From Bordetella parapertussis (GTDB lineage Bacteria; Pseudomonadota; Gammaproteobacteria; Burkholderiales; Burkholderiaceae_A): a stretch of 64,000 nucleotides of DNA. Below, one piece after another: positions 9,763-18,378 of this stretch (the first letter of the stretch is position 1; each line of letters begins with the position of its first letter). The translations under genes and the position numbers were made by a program. The DNA is taken from the NCBI GenBank assembly GCA_945862985.1, contig CAMAZF010000005.1, positions 1 to 64,000 on the forward strand. Reading direction: 5' to 3'. The notes under the pieces are model-generated. The model had not been told where the DNA came from and made no database searches. It saw nothing but the letters and a program-made list of their open reading frames with translations.

Positions 9763-10574
9763 GGGAGAGGTCTCCGTGCGATGAAAATCATGATGAGGCC
9801 CAGTCCTGCAGCCCAGTGCCGGGCCCACTCTCCCCAAAGGGCATGACTCGCCAGGAGTTCGTGAAGGAGGACGACCGCGAGGGCACCGAGCCAGGGCGAG
9901 TAGAAGCGTCGCTGGCCACCCAGAAGCACCATCAGCAGTGCCATGCCCGAGACCTGCCAGGAGAAAAGTGCGGGACTGACAAATCCGAATCGAAGTGCGT
10001 GCATGGCCCCCGAGGCACCCGCGAGGCTTGCGGACAAAATGTAGGCCAGGAGTTGAATCCGAAAGACAGAATAGCCAAGCGAGGTCAGCCGGTCTTCGTG
10101 TTGATGGGCGGCAGCCATTAAAACCCCAAAGGGCGAACGACCGAGGCGGCCCATCAGTGCTGCTCCCGCTGCAGCGACGAAGGTCATGGACAGAACCTTT
10201 TGCAAAGGGCTCATGGATGCAAGGCCATCGACATAGAGACCATCTGCCCCGCCAAAGTAAGACGTGTCTTGGGTGAGGACCAGCAGCATCTGCGCGAAGG
10301 CCAGGGTCGCCATGAGAAAGGCGAGTCCACGGGATCGCAGAACAAACCAGCCGGTGACTGCAGCGAAGACTGCAGCAGCCAACACGCCCAGCAAGAAGGA
10401 TCCTACGGCTGAACCGGTATGCGGGGCGGAGAGTGCCAACACATAACCTGCAAGACCATAAAAGGCTGCATGCCCGAGGCTCACCAGACCCAGGTGCTGG
10501 ATGAGCAGCCAGAGGCTTGCCGCCAAAAGGCCCATCTCAAGAGATTGAAAGGCGAGGTCGAGGAGGTAGTCCAT
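9759..10574 (-). CDS. Branched-chain amino acid-type ABC permease (LivM family)
   Basis: Inner-membrane permease of the LivM family, 271 residues, almost wholly hydrophobic with about eight likely membrane segments. The family segment LGLVSLGHAAFYGLAGYVLAL is near residues 29-49, and a cytoplasmic loop with GRLGRSPFGVLMAAAHQHEDR fits the ATPase-contact region. It is shorter than the other LivM in this window (362 residues), which lies in a separate cluster. It follows a LivH-type permease by 17 bases and overlaps the HIT-GNAT gene by 4. No ATPase gene is in this operon. The substrate cannot be inferred, since Liv-type systems carry amino acids, amides, urea and aromatic acids. Confidence 0.85.
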   Translation of the reverse strand: MDYLLDLAFQSLEMGLLAASLWLLIQHLGLVSLGHAAFYGLAGYVLALSAPHTGSAVGSFLLGVLAAAVFAAVTGWFVLRSRGLAFLMATLAFAQMLLVLTQDTSYFGGADGLYVDGLASMSPLQKVLSMTFVAAAGAALMGRLGRSPFGVLMAAAHQHEDRLTSLGYSVFRIQLLAYILSASLAGASGAMHALRFGFVSPALFSWQVSGMALLMVLLGGQRRFYSPWLGALAVVLLHELLASHALWGEWARHWAAGLGLIMIFIARRPLP

Positions 10575-10591
10575 TGAATGAGAGGTCGATC

Positions 10592-11455
10592 TCAGGAAAA
10601 CAGCCCGCGTGGCCGAAGGGCGAGCACGAGGGCCATGGCGATGTAGATGGCGAGTCCTGCGAAATCTCCCGCGAGCACTTGCCCGAGGGTCTGCGCAGCA
10701 CCGACCAACAGGGCGGCCAACAGTGTTCCCATGACTGATCCCATCCCACCGAGGATGACGACGACCAGACTCGCGATCAAGACCGGACCGCCCATGTGCG
10801 GACCGAGCGTCGTTAAGGGGGCAGCCAATAATCCCGCCAACATGGCAATCGCGGTTCCCAGCGCAAACGCCCCCGCCGTGAGTCGAGCCGGGTTGATGCC
10901 CATGGCCATGAGCAGGCGCGGATTCTCCGAGAGCGCACGAAGCTGAACGCCCCAGGCGGAGTAGCGCAGGATGATCAGGAGCACTGCGGCGATCACCAGG
11001 CCTGTTGCCAAAACGGCAATCTCATACGAGGGCAGCAGTAGGGTCTCGTTCAGAGGGATGCCACCGGAGAGCCAGGCTGGAGCCGATAGGGTGAGGACAT
11101 CATTGCCCCACACCATTGCTCGAATCTCCTCGGCAACCAGAACCAGCCCGAAGGTCAGCAAGACCTGGCGCAAGGGATGTCCCCCTACCGTTGCTCGAAT
11201 CAATCCGCGCTCGATGGTCCAACCCACGAGCATTCCGAGGGCGGTGAGCAGCAGGATGGCGATGGACCAGGATCCGGTGAACTGAACCAGGCTGTAGCCG
11301 AAATAGGCACCGATCATGTAAAGCGCCCCATGCGCCAGATTGATGACGCCCATGGCGCCCAGAATGAGGCTGAGACCGCTGGCCATTAAAAAAAGCAGCA
11401 CGCCTTGCTGCAGGGCATTGAGCCCATACAACAAGGCGAGACCTAGAGTGTCCAT
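10592..11455 (-). CDS. Branched-chain amino acid-type ABC permease (LivH family)
   Basis: Second permease of the same transporter: 287 residues, highly hydrophobic, with the LivH motif SLILGAMGVINLAHGALYMIG near residues 29-49 and the loop RALSENPRLLMAMGINPARL that contacts the ATPase. The C-terminal GGMGSVMGTLLAALLVG segment is also typical. It lies between the binding-protein gene (33 bases upstream) and the LivM-type permease. Partner ATPases are absent locally; the LivG/LivF pair at 27914-29414 is the only Liv-type pair in the window and may serve both systems. Confidence 0.87.
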   Translation of the reverse strand: MDTLGLALLYGLNALQQGVLLFLMASGLSLILGAMGVINLAHGALYMIGAYFGYSLVQFTGSWSIAILLLTALGMLVGWTIERGLIRATVGGHPLRQVLLTFGLVLVAEEIRAMVWGNDVLTLSAPAWLSGGIPLNETLLLPSYEIAVLATGLVIAAVLLIILRYSAWGVQLRALSENPRLLMAMGINPARLTAGAFALGTAIAMLAGLLAAPLTTLGPHMGGPVLIASLVVVILGGMGSVMGTLLAALLVGAAQTLGQVLAGDFAGLAIYIAMALVLALRPRGLFS

Positions 11456-11488
11456 CAGAGGACTCGGTGGCCGCGAGCGAGGCTGACG

Positions 11489-12664
11489 CTATACGAGTCG
11501 ACAGCCCTGGGCTGGATCTGCCAGCGCCTTGGCCGCCACGCTGAGGTACTGGTTCTGGCCCTTTCGAACCTCACGCAGGTAGATGTCCTGAATGGGGTTC
11601 TGGGCTGCAGAAAATCTCCACGCGCCGCGAGGACTGTCGATGACCAACCCCTTCAGCGCGCTTCGCAGTGCGGTTGGATTCAGGTCTCCGCGAGTTCCTG
11701 CGAGCGCTTTTTCCAGGACCAGACCCGTATCGAACCCCTGCACAGCGAAGACGTCCGGTGTGGTGTTGAACTGCTGCTGAAACGCAGATCGGAAGCGCTT
11801 GTCTGCCGCATGTGGCAGGCCATCTGCGTAGTGGAGCACGCTCACGACGCCGTCTGCTTCCCCTCTGAGCGTGTGAAGGATCCCCTCCGTGACATGTCCG
11901 GTGACATACAGCGGAATGGTCCTTCGCAGACCCGCGCGATCGTAGTCCGCCAAAAATTTCGCAGCAGCGGTGCCGGAAAAGAAGCAAGAGACTGCGTCAG
12001 GCTTGAGCGCTGCGATCTTGGTGAGCAAGGGCCCAAATTCTGCCTGCGGAAAGGGCAGGCTGAGGGAGGCCAGTACTTTGCCACCGTTGGCCTCAAAGCC
12101 TTCTGCAAAAGCACTGGCGTACTCGTCACCAGCGGTGTACTTCCACGTCAGGAAGACTGCGGTCTTGATGCCACGGTCGGTCATGACTTTGCCGAGTGGG
12201 GCAATGGTCTGCCAGTTTGAGAAGGAGGTCCGGATGATCTGCTCAGAGCAGCCCGCTCCCGTGAGTCGATTGGCGCCTGCGTTGGGGATGATGAGCATTC
12301 GGTTATGGTCCGCGGCGACCTTGGCCATGCCCAACGCCACACCCGAGTGAACGGAACCTACGAGAAGATCTGCCCGGTCGCGTGTGATGAGGCGGGTCGC
12401 GAGCTCAGCAGCCTTCGCCGGATTCGATTCGTCATCTGCCCGAATGATCTCGACTGGGCGTCCGCCCCAGCTTCCCTTGGACTGGGCCAGCGCAAGGGTC
12501 AGTCCTCGATAGATGGCGTCTCCGAGCGGTGCGTAGGTACCAGAGCTTGGCAACATGAGCCCCGCCCGAATCGGTGCAGGCTGGGCTCTTGAGAGACGGG
12601 GAAGGCCGCTGAGGCCAAGCCCCAGGGAGGATGCGATGAGGAGTGATCTGCGATGGGTGCTCAT
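11489..12664 (-). CDS. ABC transporter substrate-binding protein, Liv/amide type
   Basis: Periplasmic binding protein of type I fold, 391 residues. The N terminus MSTHRRSLLIASSLGLGLSG is a signal peptide with an RR pair resembling a Tat motif, with likely cleavage after SRA near residue 27. The mature chain begins IRAGLMLPSSGTYAPLG, the usual opening of LivK/AmiC-like proteins, and has the mid-segments LLVGSVHSGVALGMAKVAADHN and FAVQGFDTGLVLEKAL. It lies 10 bases after a sulfurtransferase gene and before the two permeases. The ligand is unknown. Confidence 0.87.
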   Translation of the reverse strand: MSTHRRSLLIASSLGLGLSGLPRLSRAQPAPIRAGLMLPSSGTYAPLGDAIYRGLTLALAQSKGSWGGRPVEIIRADDESNPAKAAELATRLITRDRADLLVGSVHSGVALGMAKVAADHNRMLIIPNAGANRLTGAGCSEQIIRTSFSNWQTIAPLGKVMTDRGIKTAVFLTWKYTAGDEYASAFAEGFEANGGKVLASLSLPFPQAEFGPLLTKIAALKPDAVSCFFSGTAAAKFLADYDRAGLRRTIPLYVTGHVTEGILHTLRGEADGVVSVLHYADGLPHAADKRFRSAFQQQFNTTPDVFAVQGFDTGLVLEKALAGTRGDLNPTALRSALKGLVIDSPRGAWRFSAAQNPIQDIYLREVRKGQNQYLSVAAKALADPAQGCRLV

Positions 12665-12674
12665 AAGAATGAGC

Positions 12675-13655
12675 TTAACCCATCACTCCCTCCCCTTTCA
12701 GCTGTCGCATGAGCACGGTGGAGCGACTCGGCTCGTTGTCCATGGGAAGACCCAGACGACTCCATCCCACCACGGATTCGGGGTACATCCTGACTTGAGA
12801 GTGGCCCAGTACCTCGGAGGTGATGAACCAGTGGGTCGCAGCCCAATGCCCCGTGTTGCAGAACATGATGGCCGGTCGGGTGGGCTCGAGTCCCTCTCGC
12901 TTGGCGATGGCTTCGAGCTGAGGCTTGCTGAGCAGTCGCCCGGTATTGGGGATGAACCATTCGCTGGAGTCGAGGTGCTTCGCGCCGGGGAGGGTGCCCC
13001 AGCGACTCGCCGCTGGGTGGCGCACCTCTCCTAAAAAGAATTCCTCGGGTCGCGCATCTACGAGCAGGGCCTGGTTCGCAGTGGACTGGACCTGGGTTGT
13101 GCCGATCAGCATGGCTGCGTCGTACTGGAGGCGGACTTGGCTGACTTTGATGACGGAGTCACCTGTGCCAAGCGGGAGCTTGGCCGCCATCCAGGCGCCG
13201 GTTCCCCCGTTGAGCACCGCCAAATGCCGAAATCCTGCAGCTTTGAGGGTCCAATAGATTCTGGCCACGCCACCGAATTCTGTCGGGTCAGAGCCCGAAC
13301 CCGACAACACGACCGCCTGATTGGGCTCAAGCCCCAGGGACTGGATCAATGCGTTGAGTTTGGAGATGGGAGTAACGGCGCCAGGGTTGTCCGTAGGGCC
13401 TCTGAAGGCCGAGTAGGGGGCGGAGCGGGCACCTGGGATGTGGCCAGCAGTGAAGTTGGGGGTCTTTCCGTCCGTCTGGAAGCGCTCGCGAGTATCGAGC
13501 ACCACCACGGCCTTGCGCTCCACCAATGGGCGGAGTTGTTCGACGGTGATGACTGGGCCGGGGAGCGGTGAGCGCGCGAGCGCGACACCAGCCAAACCAA
13601 GCCAGAGGCCAAGAGAGAGGAGCGATGCAAGCCAGCGTGATGTTGTTGTGTTCAT
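12675..13655 (-). CDS. Exported double-rhodanese sulfurtransferase
   Basis: The protein has 326 residues, with a probable signal peptide (residues 1-28, hydrophobic SLLSLGLWLGLAGVALA) and two rhodanese domains. The N-terminal domain (about 35-160) has VVLDTRERFQ and HIPGARSAPYSAF, but its loop reads VVLSGSGSD with no cysteine, so it is probably inactive. The C-terminal domain has VDARPEEFFLG and the active loop FCNTGHWAATHWF with Cys266. A periplasmic thiosulfate- or mercaptopyruvate-type sulfurtransferase is the likely class. The start was chosen at the ATG giving a clean signal peptide, without a strong ribosome site; a GTG 21 bases earlier is possible. It heads the operon with the Liv-type binding protein and permeases. 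Confidence 0.85.
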   Translation of the reverse strand: MNTTTSRWLASLLSLGLWLGLAGVALARSPLPGPVITVEQLRPLVERKAVVVLDTRERFQTDGKTPNFTAGHIPGARSAPYSAFRGPTDNPGAVTPISKLNALIQSLGLEPNQAVVLSGSGSDPTEFGGVARIYWTLKAAGFRHLAVLNGGTGAWMAAKLPLGTGDSVIKVSQVRLQYDAAMLIGTTQVQSTANQALLVDARPEEFFLGEVRHPAASRWGTLPGAKHLDSSEWFIPNTGRLLSKPQLEAIAKREGLEPTRPAIMFCNTGHWAATHWFITSEVLGHSQVRMYPESVVGWSRLGLPMDNEPSRSTVLMRQLKGEGVMG

Positions 13656-13750
13656 GGCATGAAGCGTAGAGGGCACGGCGCCGAATCCAAATTCTCTCTG
13701 GAGATTTGCATATGACTTGCCGGGTGTTTCTCGCTACGATGCTCGGCACC

Positions 13751-14545
13751 ATGCCCCGCTTGTCTGCCAATCTGAGTTTTCTCTGGCCCCATCTCCCCTT
13801 GCTCGAGCGTTTCTCGGCGGCAAGTCGTGCCGGCTTTGACGCTGTCGAGTTGCTCTTTCCCTACGACCAGAGCCTGCCCGTGTTGGCCGAGCTGTTGGAT
13901 GGGCATGGGCTCCAGATGGTCTTGATCAACGCACCCTGCGGTGAATGGTCACGTGGGGAGCGAGGCTTTGCAGCCCAGCCGGGCGAGGAGGCCGCCTTTC
14001 GAGGGTCGATCGAGCAAGCCCTCACGGCAGCGGACGCGCTGGATGTTGGGTGTATTCATGTCATGTCTGGCCACTTACGGTCTCGAACGACGGATGCGAG
14101 TGAACTTCAGATGCAGGTCCTCTTGCGAAATCTTCAGTGGGCAGGGGATCAGGCCCGCGCTGCAGGTCGTCGAATCACCATCGAGCCGCTCAATGTGGTC
14201 GATATGCCCGGCTATTTTCTGTCCAGTCTGGATCAGGTGCTCGATGTGCTGCAGACGCTCAACCATGCGGCTGTGGGCTTGCAGTTCGATCTCTACCACC
14301 AGCAACGCAGCCGAGGCGAGATTCTTCTGAGCTTAGACCGGTCCAGATCTCGGCTCTTTCACATACAGGTTGCAGGGGCTCCTGATCGGCGTGAGCCAGA
14401 TCTGGGAGAGTTGAATGTTTCGCGTGTGTTTGCTCACATCGATCAGATGGGATACCAAGGGTTCATTGGCTGTGAGTACCGGCCTCTGCTGGATACCGAC
14501 TCGGGTTTGGCCTGGGCGAAGCCTTATTTGTCAGGAGCAATGTAA
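13751..14545 (+). CDS. Hydroxypyruvate isomerase-like TIM-barrel protein
   Basis: The 264-residue xylose-isomerase-like TIM barrel resembles hydroxypyruvate isomerase (Hyi) and 2-oxo-tetronate isomerase (OtnI). Visible features are the opening RLSANLSFLW and AGFDAVELLFPYD, then LINAPCGEWSRGERGFA, the likely metal/base segment TIEPLNVVDMPGYF, QFDLYHQQ, and a closing IGCEYRP. These match the Hyi family closely. It would interconvert hydroxypyruvate and tartronate semialdehyde or a related pair, but no glyoxylate-pathway partner is adjacent. The ATG at 13751 gives the family N terminus; an earlier in-frame start at 13706 is less likely. Its stop and the next start share one base (TAATG). Confidence 0.82.
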   Translation: MPRLSANLSFLWPHLPLLERFSAASRAGFDAVELLFPYDQSLPVLAELLDGHGLQMVLINAPCGEWSRGERGFAAQPGEEAAFRGSIEQALTAADALDVGCIHVMSGHLRSRTTDASELQMQVLLRNLQWAGDQARAAGRRITIEPLNVVDMPGYFLSSLDQVLDVLQTLNHAAVGLQFDLYHQQRSRGEILLSLDRSRSRLFHIQVAGAPDRREPDLGELNVSRVFAHIDQMGYQGFIGCEYRPLLDTDSGLAWAKPYLSGAM

Positions 14546-15129
14546 TGCAAACGATTTATTTGGGCGGTGGGTGTTTCTGGTGCATTGAAGCCGTCTTTCA
14601 ACGCATTCGAGGTGTGGTGGCCCTGACCTCGGGATACATGGGAGGGCAGGTTCCACATCCCAGCTATGAACAAGTCTGTGGGAAACAGACGGGTCACGCA
14701 GAGGTGGTGCGCGTGGAATTCGACGATCAGTCGCTCAGTCTGTCCGATCTATTTGCCGTCTTCTTTGAGGTTCACGATCCCACGAGCTTGAACCGCCAGG
14801 GCGATGATGTTGGGCCGCAGTACCGGTCCGCGATTTTTGCAACCACGGATGCGCAGCTGGAGGCCGCTCGCTCTGCCATGGATCATTGGAGGCAGACGCA
14901 CGAGGGCTCGGATCCCATCGTGACGGAACTGCATCGAGTGAGTCCTGAACAAGCCGCAGGCACGACTCAGGAGGTCGACAAGACCTTCTTTCCAGCAGAG
15001 GCTTATCACCAGAACTATTTCAACCAACACCCCCATCAGGGCTATTGTGCGGTCGTCGTCGCATCCAAGGTGGCCAAATCAGAGCGGGCGTTTGTGCGCC
15101 TCCAGGTCAAGGCGCCAGGCGATCAATGA
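14545..15129 (+). CDS. msrA: Peptide methionine (S)-S-oxide reductase
   Basis: Repairs methionine S-sulfoxide in proteins. It has 194 residues with the catalytic motif GCFWC at 9-13, then [28 protein letters not shown] and [11 protein letters not shown], and the C-terminal YHQNYF segment. No signal peptide is present, so it is cytoplasmic. It is coupled to the isomerase-like gene before it. Its last 23 bases overlap the convergent pdxH. Confidence 0.95.
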   Translation: MQTIYLGGGCFWCIEAVFQRIRGVVALTSGYMGGQVPHPSYEQVCGKQTGHAEVVRVEFDDQSLSLSDLFAVFFEVHDPTSLNRQGDDVGPQYRSAIFATTDAQLEAARSAMDHWRQTHEGSDPIVTELHRVSPEQAAGTTQEVDKTFFPAEAYHQNYFNQHPHQGYCAVVVASKVAKSERAFVRLQVKAPGDQ

Positions 15130-15748
15130 CCCATTGGTCTGACGACTCTGCCTGTCGGTAACGAACTCGGTCGTGAAGTCTTGATGGGCGTCCCTGCCAG
15201 AACTCGAAGCGATCGGGGCTGAGCAGGTACCCGCCCCAGTGGCTCGGTCTTGGGGCCGAATGGCCATACCGGGCTGCGTACGCGCGCTCTCGATCAGCGA
15301 GCCACTCCCGGCTGGGAATGACCTGGCTTTGGGGAGAGGCCCAGGCCCCGATTCGGCTGGACGCAGGTCGGGAGTCGAAGTAGGCATCTGAGGCCTCAGC
15401 AGATATAGGACTTACCCTACCCTCTATCCTCACTTGGCGTTCCAGCTCGGGCCAGAAAAAGCTCAGGCACGCCCAGGGATGGACCGAGAGTGCCAGTCCC
15501 TTGCTGGACTGGTAGTTGGTAAAAAAACGGAGTCCTTGCGCATCGAGGCCTCGAATCAGGACCACCCGGGAACTGGGGCGGCCATTGGGCTGCACCGTGG
15601 ACAGCGTCATGGCGTTGGGCTCGAGTGCGCCGGCCTTGAGGGCTTCGTCGAGCCATTGGGCAAGCTGCTGCCAGGGCTGAGGCGCAACATCTGCGGGGTC
15701 TAGGCTGCCCTGCATGTAATCCTTGCGGAGGTCGAGCGCTTCGGTCAT
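15107..15748 (-). CDS. pdxH: Pyridoxamine/pyridoxine 5'-phosphate oxidase
   Basis: FMN enzyme that oxidises pyridoxine or pyridoxamine 5'-phosphate to pyridoxal phosphate. It has 213 residues. Family segments are intact: [32 protein letters not shown], the FMN/PLP contacts around VRIEGRV, and the C-terminal [16 protein letters not shown] with RLHDRVRY. It is transcribed towards msrA. The 138 bases upstream separate it from the divergent rubrerythrin operon and hold a tandem repeat (separate entry). Confidence 0.95.
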   Translation of the reverse strand: MTEALDLRKDYMQGSLDPADVAPQPWQQLAQWLDEALKAGALEPNAMTLSTVQPNGRPSSRVVLIRGLDAQGLRFFTNYQSSKGLALSVHPWACLSFFWPELERQVRIEGRVSPISAEASDAYFDSRPASSRIGAWASPQSQVIPSREWLADRERAYAARYGHSAPRPSHWGGYLLSPDRFEFWQGRPSRLHDRVRYRQAESSDQWVIDRLAP

Positions 15749-15757
15749 AGAGATAGC

Positions 15758-15795
15758 CTATTGACGGGTTTCGAAATATCTATTGGACGGTTGTC
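15758..15795 (+). promoter_or_regulatory. Tandem imperfect direct repeat in the pdxH / rubrerythrin divergent region
   Basis: CTATTGACGGGTTTC (from 15758) and CTATTGGACGGTTGTC (from 15780) are two near-copies about 22 bases apart, roughly two helical turns. They lie between two divergent genes, which suits a regulator-binding site. No known box (Fur, OxyR, PerR) was recognised in it. The rest of this 138-base region shows the AGGAG ribosome site at 15876-15880 and nothing else that I can identify. Confidence 0.4.
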
Positions 15796-15886
15796 ATTTT
15801 GAACCTGCAGACTCCGCTGTGTGTCTTAGACGAACTTGATGATTGTCAAGACATGTTCGTTTTCATTCAACCCACAGGAGACTGTC

Positions 15887-16309
15887 ATGCCCCAACTTAC
15901 AGGAAGCAAGACGCACCAGCATCTGAAAGATGCTTTCGCAGGCGAGAGCCAGGCGAACCGTCGTTACCTCTATTTCGCAAACAAGGCCGACGTTGAAGGC
16001 TATCCCGAAGTCGCTGCGCTGTTCCGCTCCACCGCTGAGGGTGAGACCGGCCACGCACACGGTCACCTCGACTACCTGGCTCAGGTGGGCGACCCCGCAA
16101 CCGGCATGCCCATTGGCGACTCCGCGGCCAACCTCGCCTCTGCAGTTGCAGGCGAGACGCATGAGTACACCGACATGTATCCCGGCATGGCCAAGGATGC
16201 ACGCGACGAAGGCTTCGATGAGATTGCTGACTGGTTCGAGACGCTGGCGAAAGCAGAGCGCTCGCACGCCAACAAGTTCCAAAAGGCTTTGGATACCCTG
16301 AACGCCTAA
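15887..16309 (+). CDS. Rubrerythrin-family di-iron protein (no rubredoxin domain)
   Basis: The 140-residue ferritin-like protein carries repeated E-x-x-H di-iron motifs: [10 protein letters not shown] in the first half and [11 protein letters not shown] in the second, with [20 protein letters not shown] between. Rubrerythrins act as cytoplasmic peroxide reductases. This one stops after the four-helix domain and lacks the C-terminal rubredoxin-like zinc or iron site of classical rubrerythrin, so electrons must come from a partner. The ATG at 15887 is preceded by AGGAG. The next gene encodes an iron-sulfur protein, a possible partner. A 92-base gap to that gene holds no clear terminator. Confidence 0.88.
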   Translation: MPQLTGSKTHQHLKDAFAGESQANRRYLYFANKADVEGYPEVAALFRSTAEGETGHAHGHLDYLAQVGDPATGMPIGDSAANLASAVAGETHEYTDMYPGMAKDARDEGFDEIADWFETLAKAERSHANKFQKALDTLNA

Positions 16310-16401
16310 GGCTTGCGCCTGAACTGCAGGGCCTTTCACAAGAGGGCTCTGCGATGCATGCGCTACCCCGCTGCCCCTCAACATAAAAAACAGGAGAACC
16401 C

Positions 16402-17763
16402 ATGAGTGCACGTGAAGGCTCACTCGAGGCCCCGACCAGACACCCTCTCGATTGGAAGAACCCCGAGTTCTACAACGAGGAGGCTTGCTTCTCCGAGATG
16501 GAGCGCATTTTCGACATCTGTCACGGGTGTCGGCGCTGTGTGAGTCTCTGTGGCTCTTTCCCAACCTTGTTCGATCTGATCGACGAGGGCGAGACAGGAG
16601 AGATGGACGGCGTGCCCAAGGAAAAGTACTGGAGCGTGGTCGACCAGTGCTATCTCTGTGATGTCTGTTACCTCACGAAATGCCCCTACGTGCCCCCTCA
16701 TCCCTGGAATCTTGATTTTCCGCACACGATGCTTCGGGCCAAGGCGATTCAGTTCAAGAAGGGCACCGAGACGCAGTTCCGCGACAAGACGCTCTCGAAT
16801 ACCGTGGCCAACGGAAAGCTGGCATCCATTCCAGTTGTGGTTCAGGCCGTGAATGCGCTCTCTAAAAATAAGTCTGCTCGCGCCCTTGGAGAGAAGGTCC
16901 TGGGCGTGCACAAGGACGCCTGGCTTCCTGAATTCACTTCAAAAGTCTTTGAGCGTCATGCGGAAAAGGCCAAGGGCTGGCCCGTCAAGGATGGGGGTCG
17001 TTCAAAGGGGAAGGTCGCCATTTACTCCACGTGTTATGTGAACTGGAATGAGCCTGGCATTGGGCACGACCTCATCAAAGTGCTCCAGCACAACGAAATT
17101 CCCTACGTGGTGGTGGAGAAGCAGGCCTGTTGTGGCATGCCGAAGCTTGAGCTCGGCGATCTGGACTCGGTTGCCGCATTGGCTCAAGAGAATCTGCCCA
17201 AGCTGGCTCAGCTGGCCCGCGAGGGCTATTCCATCATGACGCCCATTCCTTCTTGCACCCTCATGTTCAAGCAGGAGCTACCGCTCATGTTCCCCAACGA
17301 CGCCGATGCGCAGGCGGTGAAAGCGGCCATGGTGGATCCATTTGAGTACTTCCAGCTGCGCCACAAAGATGGCCTCTTGAAGACGGACTTTAAGCAGGGT
17401 CTCGGCAACGTTTCTTATCACATCGCCTGCCACCTTCGAGTGCAGAACGTCGGGCAAAAGACCCGCGAGACGCTGGAGATGATCCCGAACACCGCCGTGA
17501 ACACGGTGGAGCGTTGCTCTGGTCATGCTGGAACCTGGGGGGTCAAGAAAGAGTTTCACGAGATGGCCATGAAGATTGGACGTCCGGTGGTACGTCAGAT
17601 GTCTGAACACTCGAAGGCGCAAGACGGAGCTGGAGGGCTTCCTGACTTCGTCGCATCGGATTGTCAATTGGCAGGCCATCACATTGAACAAGGGATGGCG
17701 GGCAAGGCCGACGGAAAGGTTGAGCATCCACTGAGCCTTTTGGCCCGAGCCTACGGTCTTTAA
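16402..17763 (+). CDS. Iron-sulfur oxidoreductase with CCG (HdrD/GlpC-like) domains
   Basis: The protein has 453 residues. Two four-cysteine clusters near the N terminus (C40, C43, C46, C50 and C83, C86, C89, C94) should hold two [4Fe-4S] centres. Two CCG-type domains follow, seen as EKQACCGMPKLELGD, a CHLRVQNVG segment and ERCSGHAGTWG, as in heterodisulfide reductase subunit D and GlpC. No membrane segment is evident. Neighbours are a rubrerythrin upstream and a DUF3501 protein 18 bases downstream. An electron-transfer role feeding the rubrerythrin is plausible but inferred; no dedicated flavoprotein partner is adjacent. Confidence 0.87.
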   Translation: MSAREGSLEAPTRHPLDWKNPEFYNEEACFSEMERIFDICHGCRRCVSLCGSFPTLFDLIDEGETGEMDGVPKEKYWSVVDQCYLCDVCYLTKCPYVPPHPWNLDFPHTMLRAKAIQFKKGTETQFRDKTLSNTVANGKLASIPVVVQAVNALSKNKSARALGEKVLGVHKDAWLPEFTSKVFERHAEKAKGWPVKDGGRSKGKVAIYSTCYVNWNEPGIGHDLIKVLQHNEIPYVVVEKQACCGMPKLELGDLDSVAALAQENLPKLAQLAREGYSIMTPIPSCTLMFKQELPLMFPNDADAQAVKAAMVDPFEYFQLRHKDGLLKTDFKQGLGNVSYHIACHLRVQNVGQKTRETLEMIPNTAVNTVERCSGHAGTWGVKKEFHEMAMKIGRPVVRQMSEHSKAQDGAGGLPDFVASDCQLAGHHIEQGMAGKADGKVEHPLSLLARAYGL

Positions 17764-17781
17764 TTTGAACGCACGAGAAGG

Positions 17782-18375
17782 ATGAACACCATGCCGCATA
17801 TTCAACGTGACGCGCTCTGGACGCTGGAGCACTACTCTCGCATTCGGAATCAGTTTCGTTCAGAGGTGATGGAGCACAAAAGAAGCCGACGTCTCGCCCT
17901 TGGTGAGCACATCACTCTGATGTTCGAAGACGAGAAAACCATTCGGTATCAGATCCAAGAGATGCTGCGCATCGAGAAGACCTTCGAAGAGGAAGGGATT
18001 CAGGATGAGCTCGATGCATACAACCCGCTCATCCCGGATGGCCGTAATTTCAAGGCGACCATGATGATTGAGTATCCCGATCCCGAGGTTCGCAAGGTCG
18101 AGCTGCGTAAGCTCAAAGGCGTGGAGGATCGCGTCTGGGTTCAAGTGGAAGGACGCGAGAAGGTGTACGCCATTGCAGATGAGGATCTCCAGCGCGAAAA
18201 CGAAGAGAAGACCTCTTCAGTTCACTTTCTGCGTTTTGAGCTCGACGAAGACATGGCGGCTGCCCTCAAATACGGCGTCGCCCTGGCTGCAGGGGTGTCG
18301 CATCCGGAGTACACCGTGGTGCTGGACCCTGTGCCAGTCGATGTGCGGACAAGCCTGGCGCAGGACCTTGCCTAA
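17782..18375 (+). CDS. DUF3501 family protein
   Basis: The 197-residue protein is of unknown function and probably soluble. Recognisable family segments are YSRIRNQFRSEVMEHKRSRR, LGEHITLMFEDEKTIRYQIQEM and ALKYGVALAAGVSHPEY. It is rich in charged residues and has no cysteine pattern or signal peptide. A GAAGGA ribosome site precedes the ATG; a second ATG 9 bases on is possible. The gene follows the CCG-domain protein closely and is followed after 3 bases by DUF2237, so its job is probably tied to the same redox operon. No catalytic motif can be named. Confidence 0.85.
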   Translation: MNTMPHIQRDALWTLEHYSRIRNQFRSEVMEHKRSRRLALGEHITLMFEDEKTIRYQIQEMLRIEKTFEEEGIQDELDAYNPLIPDGRNFKATMMIEYPDPEVRKVELRKLKGVEDRVWVQVEGREKVYAIADEDLQRENEEKTSSVHFLRFELDEDMAAALKYGVALAAGVSHPEYTVVLDPVPVDVRTSLAQDLA

Positions 18376-18378
18376 GCC

